Notes under the pieces: generated by a model | What the model was told of the DNA's origin: nothing | What the model saw: only the letters and a program-made list of their open reading frames with translations | Databases searched by the model: none | NCBI RefSeq assembly: GCF_012584515.1 | Contig: NZ_CP051461.1 | Location: 3,653,501-3,717,500, forward strand | DNA from: Polaromonas vacuolata | GTDB lineage: Bacteria; Pseudomonadota; Gammaproteobacteria; Burkholderiales; Burkholderiaceae_C | Direction of reading: 5' to 3' | DNA length: 64,000 nt | Shown: positions 35,995-44,247 of the stretch, piece by piece | Numbering within the stretch: the first letter of the stretch is position 1 | Layout: the number at the start of each line of letters is the position of its first letter | Position numbers and translations under genes: made by a program

Positions 35995-37082
35995 GGCGGA
36001 TTCAAGCTTGAAGTGCAACCGTATGCTGATAGGACTCTAACTGTTCCATAAAAACCTGATGCGGCGTTCGATACCCTAAACATTTTCTAGGACGATGATT
36101 GAGCCTGTGCATCGCTAAAGCAATGTCATCGTCGGTTATGCAATTAAAGCGCATCCCCTTTGGGAAAAACTGGCGAATCAAACCGTTCATATTCTCGTTC
36201 GCCCCACGCTCCCACGAGGCGTATGGATGGGCGAAAAAGAAATCTGCACTCAGCGCAGAAGCTATTCGTTCATGCTGGGCAAATTCCTTGCCGTTATCAG
36301 TCGTGAGAGTGTGCACGCAATGAGCGAACGGTTTGAGTAAAGTGATTAACGCGTCCCCTACGGCTTGCGCTGTTTTGAATGGCACGTGGAAAATTATTGA
36401 ATAGCGAGAGACACGCTCATTAATCGTCACTAGTGCTTGCTTCTGCCCGGCACCAATCACCAGATCAGCCTCCCAGTCGCCAAAGCGCGCACGCTCAAGC
36501 ACGATGTCGGGTCGCAGTTCTATTGAGACCTGGTGAGAGATGGTGCCGCGCCGTTCACGGCCACTGCTGCGTTTTTTTCGCGTCTTCTGGCAACGCAGTG
36601 TTTTATGCAAGGTGCCGCCCGCGCGTTTGTCAGCGTAGATGTACTGGTAAATGCTCTCATAGCTAACACCGGGTTGGTGGCTAGCTTCGAGGTGGCCGCT
36701 GATTTGCTCGGGGCTCCAAGCCTCAGCCAACTTTTCCTCCACTACAGCCCATGTCGAGTCAGCAACTCTAGGACTATTGGCGCAGGCAAGTCTACGTTCT
36801 TGGGCTTTGTCATTTGCCTGCTTAGGGCGATAGCCTCGTAGACCGCGGTTACGACGCAACTCACGGCTGATGCTCGATTTATCACGGTCCATCATTTTTG
36901 CAATTTCACTTTGATTGAAGTTTGCTTTGACGAGGATTGCAATCTGGTAACGTTCGTCACGGGTGAGGTGTGTGTAAATCATTCTGGGCAACTTTGACTT
37001 GGTAGTCGGGAAGCTTGGATGCTCTCACATCTCACCCACCCGTACGGTTAATTTCAAAGTTGCACTTCAGACTTGAATCCGC
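35995..37082 (-). mobile_element. IS30-family insertion sequence, copy 1
   Basis: 1088 bp with imperfect terminal inverted repeats (GGCGGATTCAAGCTTGAAG at one end, GCGGATTCAAGTCTGAAG at the other, read inward), ending in GTTGCAC-type sequence shared by both ends. Flanked by a 4-bp direct repeat GTGC (35991-35994 and 37083-37086). Encodes a full transposase. It splits the RGS-effector gene. I see one base difference from copy 2 (position 36534). Confidence 0.95.
36002..36982 (-). CDS. IS30-family transposase, copy 1
   Basis: 326 residues from the ATG at 36982 (a TTG three codons earlier is also open). N-terminal helix-turn-helix (NFNQSEIAKMMDRDKSSISR), then a DDE integrase core: D in FGDWEADLVIGAG, D in TTDNGKEFAQH, E in ERGANENMNGLIRQFFPKGM. 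Intact, so probably active. Differs from copy 2 by H instead of R in GTISHQVSIE. Confidence 0.95.
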   Translation of the reverse strand: MIYTHLTRDERYQIAILVKANFNQSEIAKMMDRDKSSISRELRRNRGLRGYRPKQANDKAQERRLACANSPRVADSTWAVVEEKLAEAWSPEQISGHLEASHQPGVSYESIYQYIYADKRAGGTLHKTLRCQKTRKKRSSGRERRGTISHQVSIELRPDIVLERARFGDWEADLVIGAGQKQALVTINERVSRYSIIFHVPFKTAQAVGDALITLLKPFAHCVHTLTTDNGKEFAQHERIASALSADFFFAHPYASWERGANENMNGLIRQFFPKGMRFNCITDDDIALAMHRLNHRPRKCLGYRTPHQVFMEQLESYQHTVALQA

Positions 37083-37707
37083 GTGCCAATAAACTCAGGC
37101 CGTTTCCCATAACTTTTAAAGCACCAAAAACAACATCAACTGTAAAAGCCAACGCGAAAATTGGAATTGCCACGATGGCAGATAAAGCAACAGGAATGCA
37201 ATTTTTTCCAGTTACTTTATTATCAAAAAAATCTGCTCCTATTTTTGTTAATCCCTTTGTCATTGAAAAAAAACCGAGCATTATCAGCATTGTTATTTGT
37301 GTTCATATAACCATCTTGAAATTAATTTTTTGTTACTAAAACTACTGAAATCAGCACCAATTTAAACGACTAAAAAACTTTCTGAAGCTAGCGTTTCACA
37401 CCACTTATTTTGCTGTTCACATAAGTTCATAACGTCTGCAGTTACACCTTCTAATGTGTGTGCAGATTCAATAATAGTGCCGCACAAAACAACTTCTGTA
37501 GCGGCTAAATTAAGAGCAAAATAATTTTTTCCAAGGTCTAAATTTTTTACATTTTCAAAAAGTATTTTCTTGTAAAGCGATAGTTTTGAACTGCTAATTA
37601 ATGCGCCAATCGCTGTGGCCATACGTAAAGATTTATCTTCTTCTTTGTAATAAAAATCTATCTGTACGCCATTTTTAAACTGGATAGCGCAGGTATTTTT
37701 ATCTAGC

Positions 37708-38795
37708 GCGGATTCAAGTCTGAAGTGCAACTTTGAAATTAACCGTACGGGTGGGTGAGATGTGAGAGCATCCAAGCTTCCCGACTACCAAGTCAAAGTT
37801 GCCCAGAATGATTTACACACACCTCACCCGTGACGAACGTTACCAGATTGCAATCCTCGTCAAAGCAAACTTCAATCAAAGTGAAATTGCAAAAATGATG
37901 GACCGTGATAAATCGAGCATCAGCCGTGAGTTGCGTCGTAACCGCGGTCTACGAGGCTATCGCCCTAAGCAGGCAAATGACAAAGCCCAAGAACGTAGAC
38001 TTGCCTGCGCCAATAGTCCTAGAGTTGCTGACTCGACATGGGCTGTAGTGGAGGAAAAGTTGGCTGAGGCTTGGAGCCCCGAGCAAATCAGCGGCCACCT
38101 CGAAGCTAGCCACCAACCCGGTGTTAGCTATGAGAGCATTTACCAGTACATCTACGCTGACAAACGCGCGGGCGGCACCTTGCATAAAACACTGCGTTGC
38201 CAGAAGACGCGAAAAAAACGCAGCAGTGGCCGTGAACGGCGCGGCACCATCTCTCGCCAGGTCTCAATAGAACTGCGACCCGACATCGTGCTTGAGCGTG
38301 CGCGCTTTGGCGACTGGGAGGCTGATCTGGTGATTGGTGCCGGGCAGAAGCAAGCACTAGTGACGATTAATGAGCGTGTCTCTCGCTATTCAATAATTTT
38401 CCACGTGCCATTCAAAACAGCGCAAGCCGTAGGGGACGCGTTAATCACTTTACTCAAACCGTTCGCTCATTGCGTGCACACTCTCACGACTGATAACGGC
38501 AAGGAATTTGCCCAGCATGAACGAATAGCTTCTGCGCTGAGTGCAGATTTCTTTTTCGCCCATCCATACGCCTCGTGGGAGCGTGGGGCGAACGAGAATA
38601 TGAACGGTTTGATTCGCCAGTTTTTCCCAAAGGGGATGCGCTTTAATTGCATCACCGACGATGACATTGCTTTAGCGATGCACAGGCTCAATCATCGTCC
38701 TAGAAAATGTTTAGGGTATCGAACGCCGCATCAGGTTTTTATGGAACAGTTAGAGTCCTATCAGCATACGGTTGCACTTCAAGCTTGAATCCGCC
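37708..38795 (+). mobile_element. IS30-family insertion sequence, copy 2
   Basis: 1088 bp, opposite orientation to copy 1, same terminal repeats. Flanked by its own 4-bp direct repeat TAGC (37704-37707 and 38796-38799), so it inserted independently of copy 1 rather than as the arm of a composite transposon. It interrupts the chaperone gene. Confidence 0.95.
37808..38788 (+). CDS. IS30-family transposase, copy 2
   Basis: 326 residues from the ATG at 37808. Same domains and DDE residues as copy 1, with R in GTISRQVSIE where copy 1 has H. Intact reading frame. Confidence 0.95.
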   Translation: MIYTHLTRDERYQIAILVKANFNQSEIAKMMDRDKSSISRELRRNRGLRGYRPKQANDKAQERRLACANSPRVADSTWAVVEEKLAEAWSPEQISGHLEASHQPGVSYESIYQYIYADKRAGGTLHKTLRCQKTRKKRSSGRERRGTISRQVSIELRPDIVLERARFGDWEADLVIGAGQKQALVTINERVSRYSIIFHVPFKTAQAVGDALITLLKPFAHCVHTLTTDNGKEFAQHERIASALSADFFFAHPYASWERGANENMNGLIRQFFPKGMRFNCITDDDIALAMHRLNHRPRKCLGYRTPHQVFMEQLESYQHTVALQA

Positions 38796-38878
38796 TAGCG
38801 TTAGTTCTGGAATATTAAAGTTTTGACCCAGCTCTTTGATCAAAGTGTTTATCGTCATAAGTGGCTTTCTTTGTTTTT

Positions 38879-38920
38879 GTTTTTTGTTTTTTGTTTTTTG
38901 TTTTTTGTTTTTTGTTTTTT
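38879..38920. repeat. Heptanucleotide repeat upstream of the broken chaperone gene
   Basis: Six perfect GTTTTTT units, flanked on each side by one shorter GTTTTT unit, on the plus strand. It starts about 20 bp upstream of the chaperone ATG (38858) and ends 18 bp from the stop of the preceding chaperone gene, so it occupies the whole ribosome-binding and spacer region of this gene. Such tracts are slippage-prone. Confidence 0.95.
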
Positions 38921-38938
38921 GTTTTTGCTACTGTGTCC

Positions 38939-39394
38939 TTAGGCGCGCATCGTGTCGAAGGCATTCAAAGAATTTATTTCTGACTCCTTGGATTGCATTT
39001 TTTCTAATTGATTTTTCCAGTGCTCAACGTGAGAGACAAAGTTTTCCAAAAGATCACCAAACATTGAAAATGATGTGTTTTGTAGCGGCCAATTAGCCAT
39101 TAAACTGATTTCCCCAGACGCGTTAACGCCTAAGTAAGCGCATGCAGTTCCATGCCCTAAAAGATTGGCGCAAAGCAACTCTTCGTAGTAAATAATGGCT
39201 TGACCCTCATCATCAGGTAGCTGACCCAGCACCGCACTGACCTTTATATTTTCTTCGCCAGTCTCGACTAGTTCGGGGCTGAACAGCAAGTACATTTCAT
39301 CAAATAGGAGGGCGAAACGTTGCAACTCGTCCGTCACTATTTCAGGTAATTGAAGATGGGAACTTAAGTCTTTAATTAGCTCTAGATACTGCAT
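38939..39394 (-). CDS. CesT-like type III secretion chaperone
   Basis: 151 residues, acidic and small. Starts MQYLELIKDLSSHLQLPE with an AAGGG RBS. The order helix, strands (MYLLFSPELVETGEENIKVS), helix (AIIYYEELLCANLLGHGTAC), strands (AYLGVNASGEISLMANWPLQ) and final helix (FGDLLENFVSHVEHWKNQLE) is the CesT/SicP pattern. First gene of the minus-strand set: chaperone, broken chaperone, broken effector. Partner is presumably the RGS effector or one encoded elsewhere. Confidence 0.78.
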   Translation of the reverse strand: MQYLELIKDLSSHLQLPEIVTDELQRFALLFDEMYLLFSPELVETGEENIKVSAVLGQLPDDEGQAIIYYEELLCANLLGHGTACAYLGVNASGEISLMANWPLQNTSFSMFGDLLENFVSHVEHWKNQLEKMQSKESEINSLNAFDTMRA

Positions 39395-39679
39395 TTTTCT
39401 ACCCTTTTGACAACCTGTCTTAATTCTCTATTGGTAAAAAATTAAATGGGTTCACGCGGATATGCGCATTACTTTTTGACAGGTCAGTTGACAATTTGAC
39501 TTATTTATTAGTAACTGAAAAGTATTTTTCGTTGCATTTTCATACATATTTTTAAGTAGCCGATCTTTAATAATTGCGTTAAATCCGAAAAAAAATAAGC
39601 AAAATAAAGCTTTCTTTCAATACAATTTTTGGCCATGCTGCGAGCAGCTGCCGGATTTAAAAACAGATGGATAAACAAG

Positions 39680-40141
39680 ATGGCCGCAAAGCAAAAAAGT
39701 CTATTTGCATATCAGCTACTTAGCCAGTTAGTGAATATTGACGCCCTAAGATCGGCGTTTTCTCATTGGTGTGAAAGCGTGGCGATTCCGGGCAATGTGA
39801 TTGCAGACCTTGTCCTCGTGCTGGACGAATTAGTCACCAATATTGTTGAGCATGCCTACCAAGGCAATGCCAATGGCTGCATAGAACTAATCGCTAGAGT
39901 GGAACATTGCTGCGTCATACTGACCCTAAGAGACTATGCGTTCGCATTTAATCCGTGTGAGGTTGCAGCAGCGAACATCGAAGAAAGTGTGGAAACGCGA
40001 AGTATTGGCGGACTTGGTCTTTACTTTGTGAGAGAGAAAACTAACAGCATGTCTTACCAGCGGGTGAGTGTTGGCGAGCACCAAGCAAATCAGCTCGAAA
40101 TACGCAAATGTTGGGCTGCTGATGCGCCTTTAACAGCTTAG
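39680..40141 (+). CDS. RsbW/BtrW-like anti-sigma serine kinase (HATPase_c)
   Basis: 153 residues from the ATG at 39680; an upstream TTG is open but lacks support. GHKL ATPase fold: N-box LDELVTNIVEHAYQGN, then LTLRDYAFAFNP where the family has a DNG-type D box, and the glycine box SIGGLGLYFVRE. Partner-switching kinases of this type (BtrW in Bordetella) control type III secretion by sequestering a sigma or anti-anti-sigma factor. Location among chaperones suggests the same role. No sigma factor, STAS or PP2C partner is in the window. Confidence 0.8.
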   Translation: MAAKQKSLFAYQLLSQLVNIDALRSAFSHWCESVAIPGNVIADLVLVLDELVTNIVEHAYQGNANGCIELIARVEHCCVILTLRDYAFAFNPCEVAAANIEESVETRSIGGLGLYFVREKTNSMSYQRVSVGEHQANQLEIRKCWAADAPLTA

Positions 40142-40210
40142 AAAAACGCAGCTGTGTATAAATATATAAGTCTATTTCCTCGCTAACACTGCTGACTGAA
40201 ATGCAAAAAC

Positions 40211-40699
40211 TCAAACGCGATGTTTGAGTCCAAAGTTGCGTCCATCAACACTTGCTTCGCGCTGGCTACTCGATGCTTGGGGCTGCTCACTGGGCGTGTA
40301 TTTAGGCGGCACAGCCATCAATCGTTCTGACCAGTATTCGCCGCGGTTTAGTAAATGCTCCACCGCCGCTTGCAGTGAATTGAGATTGGTAACCACCAAA
40401 GGCAAGCGCATTTGTAAATAAGCCCGTTGGTCTGGCCCTACGGCTAAGGTTGCATCGCTGCCCGCCATAAAGTTTTCTTGCAGTATGTCGAGCAACATAG
40501 TGCTGGGCAAGCGCCGTACAAGTTCCGGCATTGCTACGGGACAATTAAAATAGAAGTAGTCAAACGCACACACGATAGAAACCAACAGTTGCCGATCAAA
40601 CAGCAATTGACAGCTAGCGTCGTCGTCCAAACAAAGTCCATCCATACCAAGACTCAGACCGAATTCGTTAATCAACTTATTTGCAGTTACCAAGCTCAT
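40211..40699 (-). CDS. CesT-like type III secretion chaperone
   Basis: 162 residues. CesT-type order: first helix ANKLINEFGLSLGMDGL, strands CLDDDASCQLLFDRQLLVSI, helix LPSTMLLDILQENFMAGSDA, strands TLAVGPDQRAYLQMRLPLVV, and a last helix LNSLQAAVEHLLNRGEYWSE, with an additional Ser/Gln-rich tail. Divergent from the candidate effector at 41055, a common chaperone-effector arrangement. Confidence 0.78.
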   Translation of the reverse strand: MSLVTANKLINEFGLSLGMDGLCLDDDASCQLLFDRQLLVSIVCAFDYFYFNCPVAMPELVRRLPSTMLLDILQENFMAGSDATLAVGPDQRAYLQMRLPLVVTNLNSLQAAVEHLLNRGEYWSERLMAVPPKYTPSEQPQASSSQREASVDGRNFGLKHRV

Positions 40700-41054
40700 A
40701 GATTTGTCTCTGTTAGCTCAAAAAAATAGGATTAGCAGCTCTTTCGATATTACGTGCAAAGCCCTAAAAAAAAGCGCTTTTATCGCCCCTATTTAACAGC
40801 TAGGATTTAGCTCAAACCGCAAGAAAAAAAGTAATGTATGGCTAATATTTTTTGGATTTTGCAACGCTTAATGTGTCGCTGACAAGCGCCTTTTCGGCAT
40901 ATAAGGCGCATTGAGTATTTATCTACCCCGTGCAATGGGAACTCTAGCTAAGGCTTAGTAACTCATTAAATACATTTTAAAAAAATGTATCGAAATCAGA
41001 AATATCAAAAAAATATCGAATTTTGCAGCCGTTAAACTATGGGGTAAATTAGTC
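40700..41054. promoter_or_regulatory. Divergent intergenic region of chaperone and candidate effector
   Basis: 355 bp, A+T-rich towards the effector. Contains a 7-bp-arm hairpin (GCGCCTT at 40886-40892, AAGGCGC at 40903-40909). Both genes presumably have promoters here, but I see no unambiguous -35/-10 pair. No gene. Confidence 0.4.
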
Positions 41055-42146
41055 ATGTCCTATCTAGAACGTAGACCGCCAACTACGAATGCAAATACGC
41101 CACTCGCATCTAATACGGCGACAAAAGGCCAACTAGCGGGCGTTGTAGTCACAATATTAAAGTCTCTTCCAAAGCGCAGTGAACAAGCTATAAAAACATT
41201 TATAACTGATACAAAACTGCTGCTTGAGCGATCTGTCAAAAACGTTGCTAATGGGGCCAATCGCATAGGTCAAGACATCAAAGACAAGCTGCAGTATGCC
41301 CGCCACAATCTCGTCACTTTTGCGCACACACCAGCAGCGACTAGTTCTCAAACCACTCTCGTCCATGCCAGCGGAGACAAGTTAACGGATGCTGATACGG
41401 CATTGGTTAATCAAAAATTAAAAGAGGCAGATGACGCGTTGAATAGATCCATATCTACGCAGCCAACTATCAGCGTAGAACCCGGTCAAGCCTCCGCAAT
41501 CCAAGCCACGCCTGCAAAACAAAGCGACGCTATCGGATTAAAAGATGGCTTCACACGCGACTTTGTGACCGACCTGCCACGGGCTCAATATTTTTGGCAA
41601 TCAGATTCCGAAGAACCGACGCCGATTCTTAACCATGCAGCTTATGCACAAGGAGATGAATCCACAAAATTAGAACTACTCGAATTAGCAAAGAAAGAAA
41701 TTAAAGAAATCACCGTTAAAACGGGCGTTGATGAAGCCACGTTGTTACGCGCGTCTCATCAAGCACACCAAGGTATTTTTGGCATCCTTGGCAGCGTCCT
41801 GCAAGAAAGCGCAGCGTCGCCCTTAACGCTAAGCCGCGAGATACGCGGAATTAACTCTGATGATGTGGAAGATACGTTGCCCGCTGCCAGCAAAGGCCAG
41901 TTAATGGGCGGAAAAACAAGTAACGCATTTATTCTTTCCAGCGATGGTGCTGGCGGTATAAAAGTTGTCGCTACATCAACAAAAACGAACTGCAACTTTT
42001 TCGCAGTGCCAGGGTTTGAGCCGTTTCAGCTTGAACCAGAAAAAAGTTCGACCACATTAAAAGTGGAGTTTGTCATTCCCAAAAATGGCTCGCCGTTACT
42101 TACAAAAGCGTCTTACGATTTCAATTTAGACTTCGTACAGCAATAA
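41055..42146 (+). CDS. Candidate type III effector, unknown fold
   Basis: 363 residues, no signal peptide. The first 25 residues are rich in Ser, Thr, Asn and Pro (PPTTNANTPLASNTATKG), as in type III secretion signals. Then helical regions (residues 30-80 and 120-140), a middle region with YFWQSDSEEPTPILNHAAYA, and a strand-rich C-terminus (TNCNFFAVPGFEPFQLEPEK, then VEFVIPKNGSPLLTKASYDF). I recognise no catalytic motif. Effector status is inferred from context (divergent chaperone, island composition) and the N-terminus only. Confidence 0.6.
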   Translation: MSYLERRPPTTNANTPLASNTATKGQLAGVVVTILKSLPKRSEQAIKTFITDTKLLLERSVKNVANGANRIGQDIKDKLQYARHNLVTFAHTPAATSSQTTLVHASGDKLTDADTALVNQKLKEADDALNRSISTQPTISVEPGQASAIQATPAKQSDAIGLKDGFTRDFVTDLPRAQYFWQSDSEEPTPILNHAAYAQGDESTKLELLELAKKEIKEITVKTGVDEATLLRASHQAHQGIFGILGSVLQESAASPLTLSREIRGINSDDVEDTLPAASKGQLMGGKTSNAFILSSDGAGGIKVVATSTKTNCNFFAVPGFEPFQLEPEKSSTTLKVEFVIPKNGSPLLTKASYDFNLDFVQQ

Positions 42147-42172
42147 GCTAAAGGCAAGCCAGCCAGCACCGT

Positions 42173-42679
42173 TTAAAACGGAATATCGTCATCCATGTCA
42201 TCAAAACCGCTGGCCGTCTTTGCCGCTGGCGCGGGCGCTTGGCGCGGTGCAGCGGCCATCGCTGGGCGTGCTGCTGGTGCGGCGCGGGCTGCAGGCTCAT
42301 AACCACCACCACCTTCGTCACCTGTTTGAGCACCACCCATGCCTTGGCGACTGCCCAGCATTTGCATGGAGTCTGCACGAATTTCTGTGGTGTATTTTTC
42401 AATACCGTCTTTGTCAGTCCACTTGCGCGTACGCAGTGAGCCTTCGACATAAACCTGTGAGCCTTTGCGCAGATATTGGCCAGCGATTTCAGCAAGCCGC
42501 CCAAAAAAACTGACTCGGTGCCATTCGGTAATTTCTTTGGCTTCGCCGCTGGTCTTATCCTTGTAGCGGTCAGTCGTGGCGATGGTGATGTTAGTGACTT
42601 GATCGCCGTTGGGGAAGCTACGGGTTTCGGGGTCGCGGCCTAGATTGCCGACGATGATGACTTTATTGACGGATGCCAT
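42173..42679 (-). CDS. ssb: Single-stranded DNA-binding protein
   Basis: 168 residues. OB-fold at residues 1-110 ([40 protein letters not shown]), a Gly/Ala/Pro-rich linker, and the acidic tip DDMDDDIPF that recruits partner proteins. RBS AGGAGAAT precedes the ATG. Marks the return to core chromosome after the effector island; convergent with the candidate effector. Confidence 0.97.
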   Translation of the reverse strand: MASVNKVIIVGNLGRDPETRSFPNGDQVTNITIATTDRYKDKTSGEAKEITEWHRVSFFGRLAEIAGQYLRKGSQVYVEGSLRTRKWTDKDGIEKYTTEIRADSMQMLGSRQGMGGAQTGDEGGGGYEPAARAAPAARPAMAAAPRQAPAPAAKTASGFDDMDDDIPF

Positions 42680-42831
42680 ATTTGGATTCTCCTGATTTTT
42701 TATGAGTTTAACTGGGCTGACTGCGGCAGAACAAGTCGCGAAACAGCCGGCTCAGAGACGATGTAAATACGGTTTAAATTGCTCAAGACTCACTGAATGA
42801 TTTACGGCTTAAATGTCGTCTTAAACATTTG

Positions 42832-44013
42832 TCAGTCACTTCCATGCTTGGCTGGCGCTTGCATAGCCCAAGCAAATAACAACCAAACTAGCATCAAACC
42901 ACCACTGACAGTGAACAAACCCGGCGCGCCGTATTGCTTAACTAACCAGCCACCGGCCGCACCGCCAGCAAAAAAGCCTAATGACTGTAGCGTGTTGTAG
43001 ACGCCTAACGCTGCGCCGCGCGAATGATCCGGTGCGATGCGGGACGCCAAGCTGGGCTGACTGGCTTCAAGCACATTAAAGCCGCAGAAAAACAAAAATA
43101 ATACCAAACCCAGCATCAGCAAACTAGGCGCAGTAGTTAGCGAGAGTGCCCAAAAACCCAGTTGGACCAGTAACAGCAAACCTATGGCACCAAGAAACAC
43201 GGCGCGCAAATAGCCGCGCTTTTCCAGCGGAAACAGCGTCGTGCCCATGACCACAAACGACGCCAGCACCGCTGGCAGATAAATTTCCCAGTGCAGCGAT
43301 TTATTCAGTCCCGCCAGCACCAGCATGCCGGGCACAGCCACCCACATGGACAATTGCACCGCGTGCAATACAAACACGCCAAGGTTTAGGCGCAGCAAGG
43401 CTGGGTTTTTTAACACCGCTAAAAAGCCGCCGCGCGGGCGCACCACATGCATGACGGGCTCGGCCGGTACCCACCAGATCACGGAGACTATGCCGGCCAA
43501 GGCGAGCGAGCCCGTCAGCGCAAACAGACCGTGCAGACCAATACGGCTAGCCAGCAAGGGCGAAAGCACTAGCGAGACGGCAAACATCAGGCCAATACTC
43601 GCCCCCACCAAGGCCATGGCTTTGGTACGCACAGCATCCCGAGTGCAGTCAGCCAACATCGCAGTCACGGCCGCCGAGATGGCGCCTGCGCCTTGAATCG
43701 CGCGGCCGGCGATCAACCAATTTAAATCCGCCGCGGCCGAAGCGATAAAACTGCCCAAAGCGAACATCAACAAGCCGGCAATCATCACGCGCTTGCGGCC
43801 CCAGTGGTCAGAGGCTATGCCAAAGGGAATTTGCAGCAAACCTTGACTCAAGCCGTAAATACCCATGGCCAAGCCAATTCGCGCCGGATCACCACCACCG
43901 GGGTATTTGGCCGCTTCAAGTGCGAACACCGGCAATACAAGAAACAGACCCAGCATGCGCAGGGCAAAAATAGACGCCAGCGAAGCGCTAGCGCGCCGCT
44001 CAGTGGCAGTCAT
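42832..44013 (-). CDS. MFS transporter
   Basis: 393 residues from the ATG at 44013 (MTATERRASASLASIFALRM), preferred over an in-frame ATG 96 bases upstream because the added residues do not resemble the family. Twelve predicted membrane helices, with the MFS signature loop FGIASDHWGRKRVMIAGLLM between helices 2 and 3. Resembles YajR/bicyclomycin-type drug efflux carriers of betaproteobacteria. Substrate unknown. Sits between ssb and uvrA, which are neighbours in many genomes. Confidence 0.9.
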   Translation of the reverse strand: MTATERRASASLASIFALRMLGLFLVLPVFALEAAKYPGGGDPARIGLAMGIYGLSQGLLQIPFGIASDHWGRKRVMIAGLLMFALGSFIASAAADLNWLIAGRAIQGAGAISAAVTAMLADCTRDAVRTKAMALVGASIGLMFAVSLVLSPLLASRIGLHGLFALTGSLALAGIVSVIWWVPAEPVMHVVRPRGGFLAVLKNPALLRLNLGVFVLHAVQLSMWVAVPGMLVLAGLNKSLHWEIYLPAVLASFVVMGTTLFPLEKRGYLRAVFLGAIGLLLLVQLGFWALSLTTAPSLLMLGLVLFLFFCGFNVLEASQPSLASRIAPDHSRGAALGVYNTLQSLGFFAGGAAGGWLVKQYGAPGLFTVSGGLMLVWLLFAWAMQAPAKHGSD

Positions 44014-44247
44014 AGCAAAGGTCTGGGTTGAGGCGGGCGCGGTCAAGGCAATTGAAATCTGGTGAGAGTGCGGCAAAAATACCGAAAAAATAGACGGGGC
44101 AGGCGACAAAATGACGCGATCAGCCTTACAACAGGGGCCTATTGTGCGTCAAACCCAAATCTCCAGTCATGCGCCTATGATGGAGAGTTTTGCGGCGCCA
44201 TCATTCCTGTGAACTCACCAGACGATAGTAAATACCTAGCCAGAGCT

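Larger units (their letters stand above)
35257..37306 (-). pseudogene. Candidate type III effector with RGS-like domain, interrupted by IS30
   Basis: Joining 37083-37290 to 35257-35990 after removing the IS and one GTGC target copy restores one frame of about 313 codons. It has a hydrophobic N-terminal region (IPVALSAIVAIPIFALAFTV), then a segment resembling a eukaryotic RGS domain (AFKDSIVHRRVDENTNFLLK, then FYEFQKTPSLEVAKNIYLNF), then a linker and a Pro-rich tail (SPPPPPVDLSDDLAPPPVP). A still earlier ATG at 37306 would give an Asn-rich leader (MNTNNNADNARFF) if the eight-base A/T run at 37266-37273 lost one base. It follows a CesT-like chaperone gene by about 55 bp. The RGS assignment is by eye; function unproven. 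Confidence 0.7.
37362..38858 (-). pseudogene. CesT-like type III secretion chaperone, interrupted by IS30
   Basis: The start (MTINTLIKELGQNFNIPELTL, 21 codons from the ATG at 38858) lies on one side of IS copy 2, and the rest (DKNTCAIQFKNGVQIDFYYK onward) on the other. Removing the IS plus one TAGC target copy joins them in frame to a 134-residue protein, the usual size for CesT/Tir-type chaperones, with the expected alpha-beta-beta start and an acidic-to-neutral helix at the end (VMNLCEQQNKWCETLAS). The surviving fragment begins with IS-derived residues and cannot be expected to fold normally. Upstream partner of the RGS effector. Confidence 0.8.

Noticed and set aside
35995..38795. Composite transposon with two inverted IS30 ends
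   Set aside because: Each IS has its own 4-bp target duplication (GTGC and TAGC) and each splits a gene that rejoins in frame. This shows two separate insertions into resident DNA rather than one mobile unit.
38836..39096. Phe/Cys-rich open frame on the plus strand
   Set aside because: It is a translation of the GTTTTTT repeat and of the antisense of a chaperone gene. No independent evidence for a protein.
40938..40965. hrp-box-like pair (GGAACT, 16 bases, AACTCA) upstream of the candidate effector
   Set aside because: The second half departs from the CCACNNA consensus, and I found no similar pair before the other island genes. One weak match is not enough.
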